Assembly (NCBI GenBank): GCA_947167635.1
Contig: CAMVIT010000071.1
Span: 1 to 11,851 of the forward strand
Direction of reading: 5' to 3'
DNA length: 11,851 bases
Source: F23-D06 sp947167635
Lineage (GTDB): Bacteria > Bacteroidota > Bacteroidia > Bacteroidales > WCHB1-69
Part shown: positions 6,356 to 11,851 of the stretch, piece after piece
How positions within the stretch are numbered: position 1 is the first letter of the stretch
Layout of the letters: each line of letters begins with the position of its first letter
Notes under the pieces: generated by a model
The model's input: the letters and a program-made list of their open reading frames with translations, nothing else
Told to the model about the DNA's origin: nothing
Databases searched by the model: none
Program-made: the position numbers and the translations under genes

Positions 6356-6879
6356 CTATTTCAACATTTTCAACAACGGCGACCGGCTCATGTCTGAAGG
6401 GTTGGTGCCTGGAACGCCTTCGGGGACGGGCGCACCAAGTTCTTCGAAGTGCTTGATCCAGTATTCGGGCAAATTTCCTTCGGCATCGCGCCAGTTCATC
6501 GGCTTCGACGGGAAAATGTCGCCGAAGGCCACTTGGATGAGTTCTGAACAGTAGTAAGCATCGTTGTCAGGCAGAAAGACAATGTCGTAAGACTTCCCGA
6601 CCAAACTTTTGGTGCGGGTGATAATCATAGCACTGTCGCGTTCCACCAGCGCCACGTGGGTGTATTCGCCCGCGCTGGCGGTGATGGCTTTCTCCATAGC
6701 CGACTTGTTCTCATTCAGGGAACAAGAGATCGCCGGTTTGCAAGGTGTTGTGGAATTCGTTGCGGCAAACCACATCAAGTTTCCCCAACCGGTCGCGCTG
6801 CTGTGCTTGCACGCTGACGGTCAACAGAAAGGTGATGGCGAACAGGCCATATTGGATGTTGAAAAAGGGGATTCCTCAT
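6356..6879 (-). pseudogene. broken YiiX-like (YaeF/YiiX family) cysteine hydrolase
   Basis: The family comprises permuted NlpC/P60-papain-like hydrolases acting on cell-wall or lipid amides. The catalytic His lies in GEYTHVALVE (codon 6656-6658) and the Cys in AYYCSELIQ (codon 6548-6550). The reading frame is interrupted. From ATG 6879 the frame fails near the G4 run at 6867-6870 (C4 on the coding strand). The next frame gives a good signal peptide and …LQTGDLLF, then hits a stop just after the GGG at 6718-6720. The third frame carries the rest (…NENKSAMEKAI to the stop at 6356). Removing one base from each homopolymer restores one continuous protein of about 174 residues. The segment between His and Cys is also shorter than I expect for the family, suggesting a further internal deletion. 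A closely related copy begins at 11577. Sequencing error at the homopolymers remains possible. It converges on araC with 8 bases between stops. Confidence 0.75.
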
Positions 6880-6901
6880 AATGACTTTGCATTTAAGAGC
6901 G

Positions 6902-6911
6902 CAAAAACATA
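6902..6911 (-). promoter_or_regulatory. possible -7 box for the YiiX-like gene
   Basis: Read leftward, TATGTTTTTGCGC resembles the TAnnTTTG box with two extra bases. It lies about 22 bases before the ATG at 6879 and 54 bases beyond the pyrG stop. It is a near match only. Confidence 0.35.
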
Positions 6912-6964
6912 CAAATAAGGAATAGGTTTAGACGGCATATAGGTTGCTGACAATCTTGGGATTG

Positions 6965-8554
6965 CTATTTGCAGCTTGTTGCCACCTCCTTGACAAAACT
7001 CATAAACAGCGGATGCGGATGCAGCACGGTGCTGGAGTATTCGGGATGGAATTGCGTGCCGATGAACCAGCGGTGACCGGGAATCTCCACAATCTCGACC
7101 AAGTCGTTGTCGGGATTCGTGCCCACGCTTTGCATGCCGCTCTTCTCGTACTCTTCCTTGTACCGGTTGTTGAACTCGTAGCGGTGACGGTGGCGCTCGC
7201 TGATATGGAGGGTTCCGTAAATCTCCGCCACGCGGCTGCCTTCACGCAACTCGCAGTCGTAGGCTCCCAAGCGCATCGTGCCGCCCATGTTGGTCACCGA
7301 TTTTTGCTCCTCCATCAGGTCTATCACATTGTGCGGGGTGGTCGGATCCATCTCGGCGGAGTTGGCATCGCTGTATTTCAACACGTTGCGAGCAAATTCG
7401 ATCACCATCATCTGCATACCCAAACAGATGCCGAACGCTGGCATGTTGTGGGTGCGGGCGTATTCCACCGCGATGATTTTACCTTCGATGCCGCGCTGCC
7501 CGAAGCCGGGACACACCAAGATTCCAGCCACGCCTTTAAGTTTCTCCGCCACATTCTCTTCGGTGATGTTCTCACTGTTGATGAAATCGATTTTTACTTT
7601 CACATGATTGTAAATGCCCGCCAACGAGAGACTTTCGCGAATGCTCTTGTAAGCATCCTGCAGGTCGTACTTGCCCACCAGTCCTACGCGGACTTCCTTT
7701 TCGGCGGTGCGTTGGAGGTCCAAGAACCGGTGCCAGCCCTCCATCTTGGGGGTCTCGCCCACGGGCACGCCGAACTTCCGCAGTAGCGCCGCATCCAATC
7801 CCTGCTTCTGCATATTGACGGGCACTTCGTAGATACTCGGCAGGTCCTCGCTCTGCACCACGCATTCCAAATCGACGTTGCAGAAGGAGGCCACCTTCTG
7901 GCGGATGCCGTCGGAGAGGTGCTTTTCGGTGCGCAGGACGAGCACGTCGGGTTGGATGCCGGCTCCCTGCATCTCCTTCACGGAGTGCTGGGTGGGTTTG
8001 GTCTTGAGTTCGTCGGCGGCCCGCAGATAGGGTACGTAGGTTAGGTGCACGCTCACGGCGCGGTTGCCCAGCTCCCATTTCAGCTGGCGGATGGCTTCCA
8101 AGAACGGCGCCGACTCGATGTCGCCGATGGTGCCGCCGATTTCCGTGATGACAAAGTCAACATCGTCGTCACGCAGCATCCGGCGCTTGATCTCGTCGGT
8201 GATGTGCGGCACCACCTGTATGGTTTTGCCCAAATAGTCGCCGTGCCGCTCCTTGTCGATGACGGTCTTGTAGATTCTGCCGGTGGTCACGGAGTTGGCA
8301 CGGGTGGTGCGGATGCCCGTGAACCGTTCGTAATGCCCCAAGTCCAAGTCGGTTTCCATCCCATCGACGGTCACGTAGCACTCGCCGTGCTCGTAGGGGT
8401 TCAGCGTGCCGGGGTCGATGTTGATGTAGGGGTCGAATTTCTGGATGGTGATGGTGTACCCCCGCGCCTGCAGCAGCTTTCCGATGCTGGCCGAGATAAT
8501 GCCTTTTCCTAAGGAGGAGACCACGCCTCCGGTTACGAATATATATCGTTTCAT
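6965..8554 (-). CDS. pyrG: CTP synthase
   Basis: CTP synthase converts UTP to CTP using ATP and glutamine, the last step of de novo pyrimidine nucleotide synthesis, in the cytoplasm. The 529 residues are close to the family norm (about 535-545). The N-terminal synthase domain starts MKRYIFVTGGVVSSLGKG, with the P-loop at about 8-17. Magnesium/ATP acidic residues are expected at D71 (DLDLGHYERF) and E138 (ITEIGGTIGDIES). The C-terminal class I glutamine amidotransferase domain has the oxyanion strand CPGFGQRG (348-355), the nucleophile Cys377 in FGICLGMQ, and the His503-Pro-Glu505 of QFHPEYSS. All catalytic residues are present. It begins 13 bases after the purF stop and is presumably cotranscribed with it. 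No obvious strong terminator follows; only a weak 5-bp stem is seen just after its stop. Confidence 0.98.
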   Translation of the reverse strand: MKRYIFVTGGVVSSLGKGIISASIGKLLQARGYTITIQKFDPYINIDPGTLNPYEHGECYVTVDGMETDLDLGHYERFTGIRTTRANSVTTGRIYKTVIDKERHGDYLGKTIQVVPHITDEIKRRMLRDDDVDFVITEIGGTIGDIESAPFLEAIRQLKWELGNRAVSVHLTYVPYLRAADELKTKPTQHSVKEMQGAGIQPDVLVLRTEKHLSDGIRQKVASFCNVDLECVVQSEDLPSIYEVPVNMQKQGLDAALLRKFGVPVGETPKMEGWHRFLDLQRTAEKEVRVGLVGKYDLQDAYKSIRESLSLAGIYNHVKVKIDFINSENITEENVAEKLKGVAGILVCPGFGQRGIEGKIIAVEYARTHNMPAFGICLGMQMMVIEFARNVLKYSDANSAEMDPTTPHNVIDLMEEQKSVTNMGGTMRLGAYDCELREGSRVAEIYGTLHISERHRHRYEFNNRYKEEYEKSGMQSVGTNPDNDLVEIVEIPGHRWFIGTQFHPEYSSTVLHPHPLFMSFVKEVATSCK

Positions 8555-8558
8555 AATG

Positions 8559-8584
8559 GTTTAGAGTTTAATGTTTAGAGTTTA
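8559..8584. repeat. two 12-bp direct repeats with 14-bp period at the purF/pyrG junction
   Basis: GTTTAGAGTTTA occurs at 8559-8570 and 8573-8584. On the coding strand the stretch reads as four degenerate heptamers of the type YTAAACN. It spans the last codons and stop of purF and the short gap before pyrG. Because 14 is not a multiple of 3, changes in copy number would alter the PurF C-terminus and the spacing to pyrG. Confidence 0.75.
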
Positions 8585-10340
8585 AGGTTTCATACCAGTT
8601 TACGAAGCTGCGACAAGCGAGTCGGGCGCCACCTGTTGTGGGGTATCGGCCGGAGAAGTACCAGTCGCCGGGATGGTTCGGGATGGCCTCGCGAAGGCCT
8701 TCCAGCGATTGGAAGACCAATTCTATCGGGCAGTGCACGTCATCGGGTCTCAGCAGCTCGACCATTTTCGTGTTCAGCTCCTCCACGGTGAACGGTTCGT
8801 ACAGTTGCCGCAACGCCTCCTCGTGATTCTGTCGGCAGTTTTCATACACCTTGGGTATCCAATCTTCCATCTTCCGCTCTTTCAGCAGTGAAATGCAGGC
8901 TTGGAAGGCGATGAACTCCTCGATGCGACCCATGTCGATGCCATAGAAGTCGGGATAGCGGATTTGCGGTGCCGAGCTGACCACCACGATTTTCTTCGGA
9001 TGCAGTCTGTCTAAGATTTTCAGGATGCTTTCGCGCATGGTCGTGCCCCGCACGATGCTGTCGTCGATGACCACCAAATTGTCGATGCCGGGACGGATGG
9101 AGTTGAAGGTGATGTCATAGACGTGCGCGGCCAGGTCGTTGCGGGTGCTGCCTTCGGTGATGAAGGTGCGAAGTTTGATGTCCTTCCACACCACCTTCTC
9201 GGCGCGGACATTCGGCGCCACGGTGCGGATGCCCTCCACCATGCCGTGGTAGGCCACCTCCGCTGTGTTGGGGATGTAGGAAAACACGGTGTTCTCCACA
9301 TCGCCGTCGATGGCTTTCAGGATGGAATCGCGAAGTTGGAACCCCAAGGTCTTCCGCTCGCGGTGGATGTCGCTGTCGTTGCCTCGGCTGAAATAGATTC
9401 GTTCGAAGGAGCAGGCCGAGAACTTCTCCGCCGGGAGCACCTGTTCCAAACGGATTTCCCCTTTGCGGTTGATGATGATGGCCTGTCCGGGCTGCAGTTC
9501 CTGAATGTCGTTTTGTGGCAGATTGAAGGTGGTCTGCAGGACGGGGCGCTCGCTGGTGATGGCGCAGATTTCGTCGTTTCGGTAGTAGAAGGCGGGGCGG
9601 ATTCCCCACGGGTCGCGCATGGCGAACATCTCGCCGCTGCCCGTCATCCCGCACATCACATAGCCGCCGTCGAAATGCGACATCGTGGACTTCAGGACGT
9701 TGGCCATATCCACGTGATTGTCAATATATTCGGTCACTTTCCGATCGTCCAGCCCTAACGCCAGTCCCTCTTGGTAGCAGCGCTCCACCTCGCGGTCGAG
9801 GCGGTGTCCCATCAGCTCCAGCAGGATGTAGGTGTCGCTATAGACGCGGGGGTACTGCCCTTTGGAGGTGAGGTAGTCGAAAACCTCCTCGATGTTGGTC
9901 ATGTTGAAGTTGCCGCACAGACAGAGGTTTTTCGCCCGCCAGTTGTTGCGGCGGAGGAACGGGTGCACGTATTTCAGCCCGCCTTTGCCCGTGGTGGAAT
10001 AACGAAGATGACCCATATACAGCTCGCCGGAGAAGGCGGGACCTGCGCATGGGTCATCGGGGTCGGGGGCGGAAGCCTGGCGGTAGATGGTGTCGAACAC
10101 CTTGGTGATGGCGTCCTTGCCCTCCGCTTTTTCGCGGTACATGTATTCGTGGCCGGGGGTCTGATGGATGTTGACGCAGGCGACGCCGGCCCCTTCCTGG
10201 CCCCGGTTGTGCTGCTTCTCCATCATCAGGTAGAGTTTGCCGAGGGCATAATGGCTGTCGCCGTACTTCTTCTCGTAGAATGCCAGGGGCTTGAGCAGTC
10301 GAACCATCGCCACCCCACATTCATGTTTTAAAACTTCCAT
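8568..10340 (-). CDS. purF: amidophosphoribosyltransferase (long Bacteroidota type)
   Basis: This class II glutamine amidotransferase makes 5-phosphoribosylamine from PRPP and glutamine, the committed step of purine synthesis. A seven-residue leader precedes Cys8 in HECGVAM, the N-terminal nucleophile after propeptide removal. The glutaminase domain shows NRGQEGAG (45-52), GHLRYSTTG (110-118), a CGNFNMTN segment (142-149) in place of the usual HNGNLTN, and RDPWGIRPA (242-250). The phosphoribosyltransferase domain has the PRPP loop VVIDDSIVRGTTM (423-435) and the typical SAPQIRYPDFYGIDM (456-470). At 590 residues it is about 100 longer than E. coli or Bacillus PurF. Bacteroidota carry such a long form, so I use the symbol for function; it could be a paralogue beside a standard PurF. 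A TAnnTTTG promoter lies just upstream and pyrG follows after 13 bases. Confidence 0.9.
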   Translation of the reverse strand: MEVLKHECGVAMVRLLKPLAFYEKKYGDSHYALGKLYLMMEKQHNRGQEGAGVACVNIHQTPGHEYMYREKAEGKDAITKVFDTIYRQASAPDPDDPCAGPAFSGELYMGHLRYSTTGKGGLKYVHPFLRRNNWRAKNLCLCGNFNMTNIEEVFDYLTSKGQYPRVYSDTYILLELMGHRLDREVERCYQEGLALGLDDRKVTEYIDNHVDMANVLKSTMSHFDGGYVMCGMTGSGEMFAMRDPWGIRPAFYYRNDEICAITSERPVLQTTFNLPQNDIQELQPGQAIIINRKGEIRLEQVLPAEKFSACSFERIYFSRGNDSDIHRERKTLGFQLRDSILKAIDGDVENTVFSYIPNTAEVAYHGMVEGIRTVAPNVRAEKVVWKDIKLRTFITEGSTRNDLAAHVYDITFNSIRPGIDNLVVIDDSIVRGTTMRESILKILDRLHPKKIVVVSSAPQIRYPDFYGIDMGRIEEFIAFQACISLLKERKMEDWIPKVYENCRQNHEEALRQLYEPFTVEELNTKMVELLRPDDVHCPIELVFQSLEGLREAIPNHPGDWYFSGRYPTTGGARLACRSFVNWYETLNSKH

Positions 10341-10366
10341 TTGTTTGTTAAAAATAAATAAAGCGG

Positions 10367-10374
10367 CAAAGATA
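10367..10374 (-). promoter_or_regulatory. Bacteroidota -7 box for purF-pyrG
   Basis: Read leftward, TATCTTTG is a perfect TAnnTTTG, followed by CCGC. It lies 26 bases before the purF ATG at 10340, giving a leader of about 20 nt. No clear -33 TTTG was found at the usual 19-21 spacing; the upstream DNA is A/T-rich. Confidence 0.7.
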
Positions 10375-10419
10375 CACTTTTTATATTTATGGTTCTTTTC
10401 GTAAAAAAATTTAACACGT

Positions 10420-11097
10420 ATGAAACTGTCCCTGTTATGGTTTTTGAGTATTTTTTCCGCTCAAATTCTAGTCGAATCTATATTCATAGCAAATGGAAAA
10501 GTTACATTCTTGGCTCATATATGGAATGGCAACAGCACTTTTTTTCTGCTTTTTATCAATGCAACAATTGTAAAGGCTCAGAATATGCCCCTTAGAACTG
10601 CGGCTATACCACATCCCGCCACTCCATCGCTTCGTTCCGGAGGACTGCTTTCCACGCAGTGGGATCAGGATTATCCGTACAATCAGCTTTGCCCGAGGGA
10701 TCCGCTGAACGGAAACTCCTATAGTTATGCCGGCTGCCCCGCCGTTGCGATGGCGCAGATTGTCAATTATTTACGGACGACGCTGGACACCCGCTTTTCC
10801 GACAATGACGGCTATTTCCATTTGTTCCGCAACCCCGATTCTCTCATGTACACAACCTTGATTGCCAATTTGCAAGCGGGTAATCCTGCCCATTTGGCAC
10901 CAGTTTCTGATGTTCTCTATGTAAAAAATCTCCCTTGCGAACAGGTTAATTATTCCATTTTCAATGTTTTAGGTCAAGAAATCCTGACGGGTCCCACTTC
11001 CGGAACGATTTCCGTGGCGGACTTGGAAAATGGACTTTATTTCTTGCACATAAAGGGCAAGGATTATCAGAAGACTGCTAAATTCGTAGTGCGTTAA
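10420..11097 (+). pseudogene. internally deleted C10 (streptopain-like) protease with T9SS sorting domain
   Basis: The open frame of 225 residues contains the start of a peptidase C10 domain (LLSTQWDQDYPYNQLCP at 76-92, then YAGCPAVAMAQIVNYL at 103-118 with catalytic Cys106, then LDTRFSDNDGYFH). About 40 residues later it passes into a T9SS type A sorting domain (about 160-225: DVLYVKNL…YSIFNVLGQEIL…DLENGLYFLHIKGKDYQKTAKFVVR). The region that should carry the catalytic His is missing, as is any full propeptide, so it cannot be a normal protease. The N-terminus is also odd. Residues 1-19 look like one signal peptide and 40-53 like a second. A cleaner signal peptide (MEKLHSWLIYG…) begins at ATG 10493 in another frame and would join this one if the T7 run at 10539-10545 were one base longer. 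I read it as a decayed exported protease; a functional small secreted protein is less likely. Confidence 0.7.
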
Positions 11098-11450
11098 CGG
11101 TTCCTGCTTGTATTGTCAGTTAGCGCCTCCCTTCCCGCATCCGTCATCAGGCCGCGCTGTTCCAAATCGGCACAGCGTTGCCGGTTACGCTCTGTCCAAT
11201 GGCTGTTTTTGCGGCGCGGTGAGAGGCGTTGCGCCAGGCGTCCGTCTGGCAGGCGCTTGCAGGTGCTGTCGATCCAGCCGAAGCAGAGAGCTTCCTCCAC
11301 CACAGCGAGGTAGGACAAACAAGGGCCGGGCAACGGCTCTTTTCCACGGTAAGTCGCCACCCAGCACTCCTTGGCGGAGGGGTGGTTGTCGGCGAGCCAC
11401 TGCCGCAGCTGCGCACGGTCGGTGTATTCTAAAAGAAGAGTAATTTCCAT
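11094..11450 (-). pseudogene. C-terminally truncated YdeI/OmdA-family protein
   Basis: The 118-residue product matches the N-terminal part of the YdeI/OmpD-associated (bacteriocin-protection) family: SAKECWVATYRGKE near 25-38, YLAVVEEALCFGWIDSTCKRL near 47-67, and the LAQRLSPRRKNSHWTERNRQRCADLEQRGLMTDAGREAL stretch near 72-110. Known members run to about 180-200 residues, with a C-terminal helical OmdA segment. Here the homology stops after GREAL and eight unrelated residues lead to a stop, so about 70 residues are lost. The break falls where the C10/T9SS gene ends: the two convergent stops share the palindrome GTTAAC at 11093-11098. Function in Bacteroidota is not established. Whether the fragment still folds is unknown; I treat it as a truncated gene. 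Confidence 0.7.
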
Positions 11451-11499
11451 AGCCTGTTTTATTCAATTTTCTCCAATGCCTCCATCATTCGCTGCAGTT

Positions 11500-11568
11500 A
11501 TGGTCCACCACCTGCTGTTCTACCGCGAACTGATGGGCAGTCTCCGCCTGACGATGCCTAAAGGGTGA
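11500..11568 (+). pseudogene. araC remnant with 127-codon in-frame deletion
   Basis: The bases from 11512 to 11556 match 5910-5954 of the araC gene with few changes and encode LLFYRELMGSLRLTM. The next codons, PKG and a stop, match the extreme 3' end of araC (6336-6347). The 381 bases between (5955-6335 in the intact copy), which encode the linker and both helix-turn-helix motifs, are absent, exactly 127 codons. A short upstream ATG at 11500 aligns with the ATG of RMDDRELL in the intact gene. The product would be 22 residues with no DNA-binding domain. It is followed after 8 bases by the convergent YiiX-like gene, exactly as at 6347/6356. Confidence 0.8.
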
Positions 11569-11576
11569 GTTCTTTG

Positions 11577-11851
11577 CTATTTCAACATTTTCAGCAACGG
11601 CGATCGGCTCATATCGGTAGGATTGGTGCCGGGAACGCCTTCGGGAACGGGCACGCCGAGTTCTTCAAAATGCTTTATCCAATATTCGGGCAAATTTCCT
11701 TCGGCATCGCGCCAGTTCATCGGCTTCGACGGGAAAATGTCGCCAAAGGCCACCTGGATGAGCTCTGAACAGTAGTAGGCATCATTGTCGGGCAGAAAGG
11801 CGTTGTCGTAGGGTTTCCCGACCAGACTTTTGGCACGGGCGATAACCGCAA
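11577..11851 (-). CDS. YiiX-like cysteine hydrolase, C-terminal part, cut by the window edge
   Basis: Only the last 91 codons (including the stop) are in the window; the gene continues past 11851. The visible frame is open and reads VIARAKSLVGKPYDNAFLPDNDAYYCSELIQ, with the catalytic Cys in YYCSEL, and ends PLLKMLK as does the copy at 6356-6879. This second copy is closer to family consensus (AKSLVGKPYD against TKSLVGKSYD) and shows no frameshift in the visible part. It is probably the functional or less decayed member. A 62-base block is identical between the two (6462-6523 and 11683-11744). The catalytic His and signal peptide lie outside the window, so intactness cannot be judged. Confidence 0.8.
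   Translation of the reverse strand, partial: AVIARAKSLVGKPYDNAFLPDNDAYYCSELIQVAFGDIFPSKPMNWRDAEGNLPEYWIKHFEELGVPVPEGVPGTNPTDMSRSPLLKMLK

Noticed and set aside
6944..7786. Rightward 280-residue ORF antisense to pyrG, and similar ORFs opposite purF
   Set aside because: His- and Val-rich composition is typical of the reverse strand of GC-rich coding DNA; pyrG and purF explain the region.

Overview
The window looks like part of a Bacteroidota (probably Bacteroidales) chromosome. The evidence is a type IX secretion (T9SS)-type C-terminal sorting domain, a long Bacteroidota-style amidophosphoribosyltransferase, several -7 boxes of the TAnnTTTG type, and start sites without clear Shine-Dalgarno sequences. 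Housekeeping genes (purF, pyrG) are GC-rich. The exported gene at 181-1308 and the restriction-modification (R-M) genes at 3366-5526 are visibly richer in A+T, which suggests acquired or insular DNA.

Layout. 14-165: an array of 41-bp tandem repeats. 181-1308 (-): an exported protein of unknown function. 1309-1624: a non-coding stretch with a GC hairpin, a run of nine G and a strong terminator-like hairpin. 1625-3157 (-): a two-gene unit, a hexapeptide O-acetyltransferase followed by a DUF362 lipoprotein. 3158-3365: a divergent promoter region with a TAnnTTTG box on each strand and, between them, a 15-bp direct repeat with 21-bp period. 3366-6347 (+): a tight three-gene unit of D12-class adenine methyltransferase, PD-(D/E)XK restriction endonuclease and AraC-family regulator; the last two overlap as ATGA. 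6356-6879 (-): a broken YiiX-like cysteine hydrolase gene. 6965-10340 (-): purF then pyrG, with a short repeat at their junction. 10420-11851: a decayed segment with an internally deleted C10 protease fused to a T9SS sorting domain, a C-terminally truncated YdeI/OmdA gene, an araC remnant lacking exactly 127 codons, and a second, cleaner YiiX-like gene running off the end.

How it fits together. The R-M pair is probably a type II system of unknown specificity inserted between a divergently read acetyltransferase unit and an araC gene. The AraC protein is a reasonable candidate to act on the 21-bp repeats. The araC 3' end plus YiiX gene occurs twice in about 5.2 kb (5910-6605 and 11512-11851), the clearest sign of past duplication and deletion. 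purF/pyrG feed purine and CTP synthesis and look ordinary. The most notable items are the R-M/AraC arrangement with its candidate operator, the endonuclease of unassigned family, and the duplicated, partly deleted araC-yiiX unit.
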